Source: Armigeres subalbatus (Eukaryota > Arthropoda > Insecta > Diptera > Culicidae). From it: a stretch of 64,000 nt of DNA. The stretch covers positions 34,230,120-34,294,119 of the forward strand of contig NC_085141.1 in assembly GCF_024139115.2 (NCBI RefSeq), written 5' to 3'. Shown in pieces: positions 23,682 to 34,189 of the stretch. Made by a program: the position numbers and the translations under genes. Every line of letters starts with the position of its first letter. Position 1 is the first letter of the stretch. The notes beneath the pieces are model-generated. The model saw only the letters and a program-made list of their open reading frames with translations, ran no database searches and was not told where the DNA came from.

Positions 23682-23720
23682 TATAAGAGCTGTGAGATGA
23701 AGTGTCGGAACAGTAACCTT
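23682..23720 (+). promoter_or_regulatory. Candidate core promoter: TATA box and initiator-like site
   Basis: TATAAGAGC starts at 23682, and an ACAGTA initiator-like site lies about 29 bp downstream near 23710. An open frame begins at 23743 and ends at a splice donor. The spacing is right for a TATA-dependent polymerase II promoter, but a chance match cannot be excluded. Confidence 0.35.
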
Positions 23721-23742
23721 AAGTGATCAATTTGCTCTCGAA

Positions 23743-24073
23743 ATGCCCATAAAATCACCGACAATAAGCGTTGGAAGCGAATTGTCAGTTTTCATTGACC
23801 CCGAGTGCGCATATCAAATTACTGATACCTTCGCTGATTTCTCTCCAAATCCCAATCCATGCTGTTCCACGAACAAAAAAAAAACACGTCGACATCGGAA
23901 ATTGAAAAGTTCACGATATTTGGAGAAAAGCCTCTCTTCTTCGAACCATTATCAATGTTCCGTTTGTGAGCTGATTTGTTTGCAGACCCAATCGCAACAA
24001 TCGTCGTACGCAATGGACGGACAACTGTATGGAGAAGACCTCATTTCTCAAAACGATGTTTCCGTTTCGCGGT
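23743..24073 (+). CDS. Candidate first coding exon of an unknown host gene
   Basis: I do not recognise the product. The frame starts at ATG 23743 and runs about 110 codons up to a strong-looking 5' splice site (GTTTCGCGGTAAGTCAC, donor GT at about 24073). It encodes a basic stretch (NKKKTRRHRKLKSSR, about residues 44-58) and a Cys pair (YQCSVCE). A TATA box and initiator-like motif lie at suitable distances upstream. No next exon could be identified; mosquito introns are often long and filled with transposons, as is the DNA to the right. It could be a chance open frame. Confidence 0.35.
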
Positions 24074-24514
24074 AAGTCACATCTACACAGCACTGGTTCG
24101 GCACTTATCTACTTATCTCATCTATTCCGCCCATTAGCATCATTTTTTTCCGTCCCATGATTAGTGATCGCGAATCATTCGTACAGAGAGACAGGTGAAA
24201 ATTGCGAATCGTGTTCCATTCGATAATAGCAGACCATCTTTTTTTCTCGGTGATGGCAAAGAATAGAAGAATGTTCAACGAATTTGGGGGCTTTTCATTT
24301 TTTTACGAAGACTTGCATCTACAAAAGTAGGTAAGCATTGAAATTGCATTGAATTTGATATGGCGAAGTATATAGCAATGGAAATATATTTTTCTTTCGG
24401 ATGAAGCTGCACGTTGAAAAAAAATATATATGGATAGACATGCTGCTTCTGCAGCTTTCATTAGAAGGAAATACCCTAAATGCCACACTAGACGACGACC
24501 CAGCATGCAATGAA

Positions 24515-24692
24515 TAGGCATGGGCATAAAAGTATCATCGTGTTAGCCTCATGATATACGAATGCAAAAATGGTAAACTTGGCTTAGAAACCTCGCAGTT
24601 AATAACTGTGGAAGTGCTTAATGAACACTAAGCTGCGAGGCGGCTCTGTCCCAGTGTGGGGATGTAATGCCAATAAGAAGAAGAAGAAGAAG
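24515..24692 (+). mobile_element. 5'-truncated SINE, GAA-tailed family
   Basis: It carries GTATCATCGTGTTAGCCTC, ATATACGAATGCAAA and AACACTAAGCTGCGAGGCGG, and ends ..TGCCAATAAGAAGAAGAAGAAGA. Flanking direct repeats ATGCAATGAA (24505-24514 and 24693-24702) are an exact 10-bp target duplication. It lacks the tRNA-like head present in the 10.2-kb copy, as expected for incomplete reverse transcription. Confidence 0.85.
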
Positions 24693-24803
24693 ATGCAATG
24701 AAAGAGATACAATAAGATTAACAAAATCTATCCTGGTAGCTGGTAAAGTTATTGCCCAGAATGGAAAATATTCCAGTCAGCCCTTTCAATTTGAGTATAT
24801 CTA

Positions 24804-24914
24804 GACCAATATTTGAAAAGGACGTAACAGCTAAAAAATATTCTATGCCACAGCTATGTATGTCGACGAGGAATAGCATAGAATGGCTGTTACGCCTTTT
24901 TTCAAATTTGGGTC
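24804..24914. mobile_element. Small inverted-repeat element
   Basis: Ends share GACC.AA.ATTTGAAAA..GG.CGTAACAGC in inverted orientation over about 28 bp, with several mismatches. 111 bp, non-coding; no clear target duplication. Confidence 0.45.
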
Positions 24915-25197
24915 AAAATATTTGCCAAAACGATCCGAAAAAAAAGACAAACAGAATATCACAAAATCACAACTTAGTGATCTGGATCTTAACGATTATG
25001 ATAGGTTTCGCATTAATTTGCATATCTAGGAACTTTTTAGGGGCCTTATCGATTTTGACCTTGAATTTTAGATCAGCGATTGTGTTCTTCATTCAAACTA
25101 TTTCGGTCACCTTGGAGGGTCATAGGGAATAGGGAGAAGGGTGGGGGCTGGGTTTTGTTCGGAAAACGTACAATCCAGTGTAACTATCAACCCCCTG

Positions 25198-25652
25198 CAC
25201 GCTTAAAATCAATAACACAGAGATGTATTTGCTTCACACAAAACGGACCTAATGCGGAACATCCCCTAGATGAGCGACAGTTACACAGGCACAAAAATGC
25301 CTCGTACGGTCGTGATAACGGTTCTTTTCAACATGTAAACGTTTGTACAGATTCGTTTTGTGTGAAGCAAACATATCTCCACAGACAAACAGACATAACA
25401 CTTGTCAATTTTCCATCGTTCACTGATTTACTGGTCAATTTGAATAACCATTAGTTGGCTAATCGGTCACTAGTGGCGCGCGCATCGGATTTGCTCAAGT
25501 TTGACATTTGGCCATCTGGTTCGTGATTTGCCCAACTAACTGAAATCAACAGATGTCGTTAGTGTTAAAATGACGATGAATTTGATGAGTAAATGTTCAA
25601 TGTGTTATGTCTGTTTGTCTGTGATATCTCTGTGTTATTGATTTTAAGCGTG
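25198..25652. mobile_element. MITE with about 47-bp TIRs, interrupted by a second MITE
   Basis: The left terminus (25198-25246) reads CACGCTTAAAATCAATAACA, then CAGAGATGTATTTGCTTCAC and ACAAAACG. The right terminus is its reverse complement only when the insert at 25380-25623 (plus one duplication) is removed. That shows the order of insertion. The remaining element is about 200 bp and non-coding. Confidence 0.8.
25380..25623. mobile_element. MITE nested in the right TIR of the preceding MITE
   Basis: Termini CACAGACAAACAGACATAAC and GTTATGTCTGTTTGTCTGTG are perfect inverted repeats. They are flanked by the direct repeat ATATCTC (25373-25379 and 25624-25630), a 7-bp duplication that could be 8 bp with one mismatch. 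244 bp, non-coding; a class mobilised by a hAT- or P-like transposase is possible. Confidence 0.85.
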
Positions 25653-26230
25653 TGGGCAGATTTCAACAAAATTGTGTACACATATGCACTATACGGAGAC
25701 AATTATATGGGATGATAATTGGGTGAAGGGAAGGGTCTGGAGGGAGGACGATGCGCTATAAAAAAATACTTAGGTTGCACGTGTAAGTATGAGTGAGTCA
25801 AGCAGAGAAAACGAGCTGTGGATTGCTGAGGATTATGAAGTTTAAAAGCAGAAGATAGGAGGAAAAGAAAACTAGCGAGAGCTTGCGTTTGTAGGTGTGT
25901 ATGTTTGTGAATGTGAATGAGTTTGATCCGGGCTGAAGAATAACAATCTTCAATTGCCTGGTCATTCTGTGAACGATCTTTGGTGCGAACGTTTTAAATT
26001 TGTTTTCCGTTTGTAAATTCGCGGATACGACAGGAGGGTGTTTGTAAGAGTCATTAAGAAAAGTGGGAGGGTGTGGAGGGAGGAGTTCTATATAGAAAAC
26101 GAACTATTCAGTGTACCTTCTGAACACTTGAACCGATTTTAACTTAACTTGGCACAAATATTCTTTATCCTGAGTCGAACCTCTTAACCGATTTCAACCA
26201 AATTTGAGACACATGTTTTATGTTATAAGG
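25653..26230. other. No recognisable gene
   Basis: A purine-rich and GT-rich stretch (for example 25860-25930) without an open frame of note. Confidence 0.4.
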
Positions 26231-28650
26231 CAGCGGTTCTCAACCTGGGGTACATGTACCCCTGGGGGTACCTTCGTTGGCCCCAGGGGGTACCTCGGAC
26301 AAGAATGCGTAATGGCGGCTGTATTACAATTTCAATCAAAACTTATTGATAAAGTTTTGATAATTGTGTACTCTTTTTATTTCAAAACCATGTTTTGTAC
26401 ATAAACAAAAGCATATTGAATGCTGCGCTCCAAAATCAGCACAGTATATGAAGGCCTGTGCGACACAAAATCAATTCGACAAAACGTTGAACGAGCAAAT
26501 TAAAAAAAAAACTTTATTGTAATCTACCTATTCGAAACAACATATTGCATAATATGTTAACAACATGCTTCTGGTATTAAATCTAGAGCCTGAAGGCATG
26601 GAAGCCCTCATTTAAGAGGCATTGAGGCTTTTTCGAAAAACTCCAGTTGCTTCTGTTGCGAGAGATTTGGAAGCATTCTTTTACGCTTCTCGGAAGCTTC
26701 AATACAAGTAGCTCGAAGTCACCTTTCAAGAGACTCGGAAGTTTCTATTCAAGATTTTTGGAAGCATCTTTTTGAGTGGCTAGAAAGTCGCCTTTTAAAA
26801 GGTTCGGAAGTTTCCCTGCAAAATGCTTGGAAGCCTCCTTTAAAGTCGCTCGAAAGGCTCATCTCAGGAGGCTTGGCAGGCTGCTGTCAAGCAGGTCGAG
26901 AGGCAGCTTTCAAGAGGCTCGGAAGCTTGGTTTTAAGAAGCTCGGAATTCTTCTTTCAAGGGGCTTGGAAGCGCACTTTCAAAATGCTCAGGAGCCTCCT
27001 TTCAAGTGGCTCAAAAGCTGAGTTTAAAAAGGCTTTAAGGCCTCAAGATGCTCGGGAGCATCCCTTCAAGATACTTGGAAGCATCCTCTCAAAACGAGCG
27101 GTCCCTACTTTCAACAGGCTCGTAAGCTTCCTTCCAAGAGGCTCTTGAGTCTCCTTTCAAGAGGCTCGAAAACTTCCCTCCGACAGACTTGGAGTTCTCT
27201 TTTCAAGAGTTTTGGAAGCATTCTTTCAAGAGGCTCAGAAGCATCGTTTTAAGATGCTCAGAAGCCTCCTTTCAAGAGGTTTGGTAGCCTTCCTTCAATA
27301 GACTCGAAAGCTTTACTTCAAGAGGCACGAAATTCTTCTTTCAAGAGGCTTGGAAGCGAACTTTCAAGGGGCTCATAAACCTGCTTGTAAGTGGCTCGAA
27401 AGCTGCTTTCAAGAGGCACTGCAGTCTCTCTTCAAGAGGATCGGAAGCCTCCTATGAAGAGCCTCTGAAGTCCCTTTTAAAGAGCTCGAGAGCCGCCTTT
27501 TAAGAGACTCGGAAGCCTCCCTTCAACAGGCTTGGAAGCCTCCTTTCAAGATGCTCGGAAGCCTCTTTTCAAGAGGCTGGGAAGCTTCCGTTGGAGAGGT
27601 TCGGAATTATTCTTTAAAAAAGCTCAGAAGCCTCATTTTACCACCTTTCAAGATACTCAGAAGCCTTCTTATAATAGGCTTGAAAGCCTTCCTTCAAGAT
27701 GCTCGGAAGCCTCCAATAGTCAAAAAGTTTTGCAGGAATCTTGATGTATACATTTACTTTGAATTGTTTTCTTAGTCAACTTCATGGAGAGTCACTATAT
27801 CCAGTTAGTTTTCCAAGGTCATTTTCATACCTATTTTATCTACGCCTTTTTCATTTCTAATCTAATCTCTAATCTCTAATCTCATACTTGCAACCAATGC
27901 CACCAAGCATCCTGGAGAAAATGACGGTTTCTAAATTCCGTCATTTTCTTTTCCTTTGGCCAGAGCCAACTTCGCAAAGTATGTACCGCCACAGAAGATG
28001 ATTTCTAGATACTGAGGCGACTTCAGAATTTTGTAAAATCTTCAAAAGTCCCGATCCTTCGCGAAAATCGAGGGGAAAGGAAAAGCGTGGACCAAACATA
28101 AAATGTCATCTGCATGTCATTTGACTGGTGCTCATAACTTTCTTCTAGAAATGAAATTTCTTCCATAATTTTGAATGTACTCACTTAACTTGCTTGAGTA
28201 GGGAGTTATATTTTTGTCAAGGTATTGCTCTAAGTATAACATCAAAAGAAGCTGGAAGTGAAAACTCTCCAAAATATCACAATCATTTGACATAATGTCA
28301 TTTGAATGACATTTTGCCTCCACGCCCCAGATTTACATATTTACAGCAAAGTCCTCGTTAGACAAAGTTGTGAAGCCCATTTTAACCGCTATAAGTTCGT
28401 CATACAACGCCGTTGATTGATAGTTGCAACTTCTGAAACAAGTTCTGGGAAAAATTATACAAACAGAATGCAAAATGACATTTTACAACACTAACGTCAG
28501 ACCTCCATTAAACACTTCCTATTAAGTGCAAATAGTTAAAATGAAATATAATTATCTACGCCTTTTTTCATTTATAGCAAACAAATACCTCAATTAATGC
28601 AAAATTTCGAAGGGTGCCTCTCACAAAAAAAAGGTTGAGAACCGCTTCTG
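26231..28650. mobile_element. Putative non-autonomous hAT element carrying a 23-bp minisatellite
   Basis: The left end CAGCGGTTCTCAACCT followed by GGGGTACATGTACCCC (26231-26262) fits the well-known hAT terminus CAGnGGTTCTCAACC. The right end near 28632-28650 is AGGTTGAGAACCGCTTCTG, its inverted counterpart with a 3-nt insertion. The 8-bp flanks (ttataagg and ttgaggga) do not match, so the target duplication has decayed or the pairing is wrong. No transposase is present. Most of the interior is the 23-bp array plus AT-rich filler. Confidence 0.55.
26590..27730. repeat. 23-bp minisatellite, GAGGCT-type units (about 50 copies)
   Basis: The unit is TTTCAA + GAGGCT + CGGA + AGCCTC (+C), 23 bp, with many variants. 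Exact 23-bp steps can be read at 27125-27170 and 27480-27570. Each unit has a 6-bp inverted repeat around a 4-nt spacer. Because 23 is not divisible by three and units have few stops, fortuitous frames of 70-90 codons run through it. Confidence 0.85.
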
Positions 28651-28997
28651 TTGAGGGACGATCATGAGAATTACAGGAGTGTTATTTGTTAAAGGGGAGA
28701 AAGAAGGAGGAAGAAGAGGAAAGATGAGGAAGGTAGAAGAGGAAAAATTGTAGGAGAAAAGCAAGAAGCCATAAGTAGAAAAACACTGAAGTTAATCCAC
28801 CCTAGCAGTGATGGTGCCTTTCTCGTGCGAAAAAAAATGGTTTTTTGGCCTAACTTCCGAGCCCATAGTCCGATTTAGCCAATTTTCCAATAGGAAATGA
28901 AGGAATAGAAAATCTGCGTCGAATGCATTTTTGTTGCAGAGCAAATCGATTGAGGATACGTGCTTAAAAAATAGGTAACTTTTTTACGCGGTTATTC
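28651..28997. other. No recognisable gene
   Basis: A purine-rich GGAGGAAGAAGAGG tract (28680-28760), then DNA with GTGCCTTTCTCGTGCG, a motif similar to other dispersed copies (about 23520 and 59950). Nothing else supported. Confidence 0.35.
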
Positions 28998-30545
28998 CGT
29001 AAAAAACCCGCAACAAACATTCACTAGTTGAACTAACATCGAATGTGATGATTTAATTCCAGCGCTGTGGTTGAATTATGTCTGTACTATTTCTTATCAC
29101 AACTTCTCTGTTCAAGCTTTGTTCACACAATTTTGGCAGAAGTTAACACAACTACAACATCTCATTTGAAAAACAACTTTATTAACTGATTCGTTAAACC
29201 TTTAATATGCATTTTAAAAAGCGTCGAATTCAGCTACATGTGAATTATTCGAAAATAATAACGCATAGAAAGGTAACATCATCAAGATCTCAATGAACGT
29301 ATTTTGAAGCATTTACTATTTTCACTTATAATCTTTTTAAAATTTTCCTTAATCAGATTCTCGAACTTTGCTGTCATTTGATCATCCTTGATAACGTTAT
29401 CATCCGCGCCATCCTTGATTTATTAGATATGAGCTCCTCAATACATAACATAAATAATATTACTACTGAATATGAATCATAGATTGGACTCTCTTGTTCA
29501 ATAAGTCGATCTATCAAACCATAGTTTGATAATAACTGAACAAGATTTTTATTTCAACCATTGTTATTGCCAGTCATAACCATCGCACACTAAGGAAAAA
29601 TACGTAAAAATAATGTCGATAAACTATAACTAAAATCCATCTGAAAATGCTATTTATGAATTTATGAAAATAAAATCAATGTATAATATTCCAGTCTTCC
29701 TCAGAATCTCTTCGATAAACAGTTTGCGATATGATTGTCCAAATGCTAAAAGATTATTCGAATTTCTTCGCAATAAAGATCATCATCTGCGATAATAAAG
29801 TGGGATTCCACGTCAAAATTCAATAATTTCCGACGTTATTCAACGGGGTTTATGTCCGGCTTTTACGAAGTAGAATTTATTTCCGCATGGATACATGATT
29901 TTTTTATTGCTCCAGCAGTTTTTGTTCTTATAATCTCCGACAGCTTATTAAATCACGAATATATAAAGCGTATGTCTTGAAAATAAATCATTATTTTATT
30001 GTCTGCTGATTTGTTATGTCTATTTGCTTATTCAGCATCCATTTTTTCCTATAAATCAAATTTTTCCAGATCTAGAATCCAAATTTTCTCTCAAACTGAA
30101 AAACGCATAATGTTTTTTTTCCACTGTGCGATTGATCAGATAAATGTGAAATCCAATAATTTAGAAAGGGCAAAGGTTAAGAAGGATGTACTAAATGGCA
30201 GCTTATCAACTTACTATTCAAACTCCAATTCGACCACCCTTTCAGAGCATCACATCATAGTTGAACAGAGAACTTTAAAATAATTAGTTCAGCACATTGT
30301 TAAACTACAATGTGTGCTGAAATGTGATAAAAACAAAAACGTTAGTTCGATTTCAAATAAAGGTGATAAACAAATAGATGGGTCCTTATCGAATATCCAG
30401 TTAGATTAAATGCACAAGTAAATCTGTCTAGCGAACTATTCAGCATCCATTTTATTCAGCTACGAAGATCACAAATAAACAGATAATTCAACTTCTAGAT
30501 GCTTATTTGTGGCTTATTGTCGTTGTTTGTTGGGCAACCAATTCA
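28998..30545. mobile_element. Long non-coding repeat, copy A (CAACAAACATTCAC end)
   Basis: About 1.55 kb aligns along its length with copy B (31770-32320 plus 38079-38870). Shared stretches include AACAAACATTCACT, TTTGTTCACACAATTTTGG, AATAATAACGCAT, CGCGCCATCCTTGATTTAT, CAGTCATAACCAT and AGATGCTTATTTGT. It starts (C)CAACAAACA and ends TGTTTGTTGGG, short inverted termini like the 4.0-kb MITE. No frame has family resemblance, and the 94-codon frame at 29999 is not conserved in copy B. Confidence 0.75.
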
Positions 30546-30954
30546 CCAAGTGTCACCACTACTGCCTTTCTCGCATTTAGCCAAAGACACCAACCTTATA
30601 GCGCCTTATATAGTTAGAATTCCATTTTCTTAATAACTTTTAAACGCACTATTGGTCGATCATTATCAAATTCAATGAAAGTGACCAGCAAAACTTCATC
30701 ACTTATTGGCCCATCTAAAGCTTTGAAGTGATGAACAGCAACCGAAGGCAGTACCGCAGCGTAAGTACGATTACGGCCGGAGAAGTCACCATCGCCTCAA
30801 AGCGAGGAGAATTAAAAGCACCTTGGGGTAATGATCGACGACTCGGCTCCAATTTCCATCAATATACCACGACAATTATGTTTGCGAGAAGGCAACTAAA
30901 GCAATCACAGCGTTGATAGAATCATATCAAACAGTTCTGCGATTAAGTAGCAAT

Positions 30955-31770
30955 TAGAGGAGACTCTGGCCAGCGTATGGCCATGAAATTGTGAGGCAAA
31001 CCGTACCATATCGATGGATGCGGTTTGTGCCATCAATAGCGGAATGACTCCCGCATAAACAACTTATTGGAGGAGGACTGTGAGTGCTACAAGACTGCGA
31101 GGAACAGTTGGTGCTCGCATGATTGCGAGAGACGATTCGATGAGAGTAGCGGCAGCTAACTTGGGACAGTATGTTCAGAAAGGAAGGTGGACGTGTTTCG
31201 AACCTGTCGCTGTGGTTGGACAGAGAAAACACCACGGGACGTCAACTTCTTCCTGACACAATTCCTGTTGGACCATGGATGTTCAGGAAGAATCTTCACA
31301 GGATTCGGACACGCAAGGGTCCCTGGCACCACCAGACCTCTCCGAGGCTGCGAGGAGACACCCAGGAGCACGTGTTTTTCGACTATCCTCGATTCAGGAC
31401 CAGAGCAGAAGTGTCTCCTCCGGCGGTGCAGCGCTAGTAATATAAACCCCGAGAACATCGTGCAAGAAATGTACAAGAATGAGAATACGTGGAACGAAAT
31501 ACAGGAAGAGCGGTAACGCAGATCATGATGTCGCTGCAGAGAAAATGGCATTAAGACCGGACCAGGTATCTGGAAAGCGATCATAATAGCTTTTGATCAG
31601 TTGCAGGGAAGCTTCCGTCGTCATTGAGAGGGAGCTTCCCGTTGGGATGAGGATAAGATCCGCCGCCAGGGAGCTATATGAGTAAACCGCGATCGAGCTG
31701 AGGAAGCTTAATGGCTCAAGAATACAGAGAAGATGGCTGTATTCTTGAGCCATTAACTCCGGTAAAAAGA
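30955..31770 (+). pseudogene. LOA/R1-type LINE 3' end: C-terminal zinc-binding segment and 3' UTR
   Basis: Joined frames give RTISMDAVCAI and GMTP, then LEEDCECYKTARNS, VNFFLTQFLLDHGC, FTGFGHARVP and EHVFFDYPRF. This is the carboxy-terminal part of R1/LOA reverse transcriptases with its Cys/His cluster. Several frameshifts and stops are present. A GC-rich 3' UTR with repeated GGGAGCTTCC / GCCGCCAGGGAGC elements follows from about 31530. The element is split at about 31770 by long repeat copy B. Related UTR sequence resumes at 38871. Confidence 0.75.
31709..31755. repeat. Perfect 19-bp hairpin
   Basis: The left arm (31709-31727) TAATGGCTCAAGAATACAG is matched exactly by its reverse complement at 31737-31755, with a 9-nt loop. 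The first arm belongs to the R1/LOA 3' UTR (compare CTAAATGGCTCAAAGATGCAG near 39238), so the second arm looks like an added inverted copy at the junction with copy B. Confidence 0.85.
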
Positions 31771-32536
31771 ATACCCAACAAACATTCACTGGATTTAACT
31801 AACATCAATGTGATGATTTTAGTTCAGCACTGTGTTGAATTATCTCTGTACTATTTCTTAAGCGCAACTTCTGTTCGGGCTTTGTTCACACAATTTTGGA
31901 GAAGAACATCTCATTTTGAAAAACAACTTTTATTACTTGATTCGTTAAACCTTTATAAGCATTTTTGCTTAGCCTTGAATTCAGCTACATATGATTCTTC
32001 GAAAATAATAACGCATTGAGAGTAACATGATCAAGATCTCCATTAAACGTATTACCAATTGCTTTTTTCATATATGTAATCATTTTAAAATTTTCCTAAA
32101 TCAGGGTCTCGAACTGCTTTGACATTTGAGTCATCATCCACCCAGTAACATTGCCATCCGCGCCATCCTTGATTTATGTAAGTTATAAACACTCAATGGC
32201 TATAAACAATCGTATGGCTGAATATAAATCATAATTGGACTCTTAATCAACAAGTCAATCTGTCAAACTACAGTTTATTAATAACTGTACTAACCTGAAT
32301 TTTTTATTTCAACCATTATATCAACCATTTTATTTCCAACCATTCTTGTGGTGATGGTGGACATGATGGTTTTGTTTGCCTCCCTGTGCAGTGATAAAAA
32401 TATAATTGGCCACGTGTGAGGTATTACTTGTGCCACGAGAAATTAGTTTTAAGGAAGTGTGCCTGAAGTATTTTTTATATCCAGGATAAGTGGGGAATAT
32501 ATTATCTCTGTGCCTAATTATATCTAATTTTGTGAT

Positions 32537-34187
32537 TTGTGCAACACAGCATCCCGCAGAAGCCGTAGTACAACCTATAGTTTCGTGCGACAAGCTGTCG
32601 TTATCGTTTTTTTTGCACCTTTGATTTTTCTATCTCTGTATTTGTGTGTGGTGTTTTTGCATATGTTGGTGGTATCCCACTGCTGTAGCGATAATGGAAT
32701 GCGAAAGAAGTGCAAAGTGGGGATCGCTATCAACGATTTTCCATATGTTGTTGTCAGTTGCGATAAGCACTTTCACGCCCGCTTTGTTCTCCCTATCGAG
32801 AATAAGGCAGCAGCGGAGTTGATAACGGAGAACGCAAATGTGCTATTCAAGTGTTCGGACTGTCCTGTCAAGTCGGTTTTGCGAGCAGGCAGGAATGTTA
32901 AGGTGTCCGGATGTTACCCGTATTGAGGAAGAGATGAAGAAAATTTCTTCTCTCTCCGATTCGATTGAGTGGCATCCGAAGGATCACGTATCCCCAGATA
33001 GAACAGCGCGTTGAAAACTCAGTATGGAACAATTGGCAAGTAAAATTGATTTGCGTTTTAGGTATGAGGCTAATGTTAGTGGCTTCCAAAAAATCTGTTG
33101 GTCAAAAGAAGTTGCGACTGAAATGTATTCATTTTTCAATTTAATTCGAATAAAGTTTGGCTGCAATGAATATGTAATGCATGGTACTTCAATTGGCCTC
33201 CAGAGCCAGGTCAGTCTCCCAGACCTAAAAAGCGTAAGAAGTTCAGAGATGATGTTAATGAAGCATCAGAGAGAATTTGTTGACTGAGAGAATGTTAGTT
33301 TCGCGGATGTTGTAAAAGAAAGCTGGAATAAAGTTAAAATTAGTGGTAATAAAATCGCTGTTTCACAGGAAGCGAAAAACTAAACGTAAAACTCATCCGG
33401 TTATTGTGATTAAACCAAAAGAGTCCAACCAGAGTGGCTGACGCTACTCGGAAATTTTTGAACGATAGTGGATCCAAAACACACAAAAATCAGTAACTTT
33501 AGGAACAGGAGAAAGACAGCTCTAATTATTATTGCTGAGTGTGCAACAGGATACAATGTAAATGTTGTGAAAGATGGCATTCAAAAGTGATCTGGGTAGA
33601 AAGCTATAATGCTGTTGTTCCCACTTCGAGGGGTGCCAAAGGCTTAAAGTGATGGGCATGCGATAAAATTATCCTCCGATTGACTGTCGAGATTTTAAAA
33701 AATCAAATGAAGACATCGCTATAAATGAAAGTAAAGGAGTTATCAGGACGTACGAAAATCCACGTTTCAAGTACAACAAATACAATGTTGTGATTGAAGT
33801 CGATAAGGATACTCTCATAGGGTGCTTGCTGACCGCAGAAGAAAGTGATGAATATAAAGGTTTTGATCAATTTGCCTTATGAGTTCCCGAAGTTAGTGTT
33901 CTAAGATGGCTTCCAATGTGGAGGGAATTTGGGCACATGAGTACGGAATGCAAGAATAGTATTGCGTGTTCTAAGGGTGCAGTAAGAAGGGTCACAAAAC
34001 ATCTGATTGCGCATCAGTCTTTGCTTTGAAACGTATCAATTGTTTGAAAATGAATAAAGAACGTAAAATGAATCTGGACGTAAACCACGGGCATTTAGTA
34101 CTGAGTGTAAAGGAAGTTTATAAAAGGTTATTTGATCGTAAAAAGAGCAGCTTACGTTTTCCAATGAATAACAACAAGTTCCAGTAG
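32537..34187 (+). pseudogene. CR1/L2-like ORF1: PHD-like finger and zinc knuckle
   Basis: The frame at 32537-32926 encodes a Cys/His cluster: CCSDNG..KKC, then VVVSCDKHFHARF, then VLFKCSDC. This layout is typical of the PHD-type finger in CR1-group ORF1 proteins. Farther on, around 33920-34000, broken frames give a knuckle-like series ending FGHMSTECKNSIACSKG. Stops and frameshifts are frequent in between. The protein would bind nucleic acid in the element's RNP. It is non-functional here. Confidence 0.6.
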
Positions 34188-34189
34188 AA

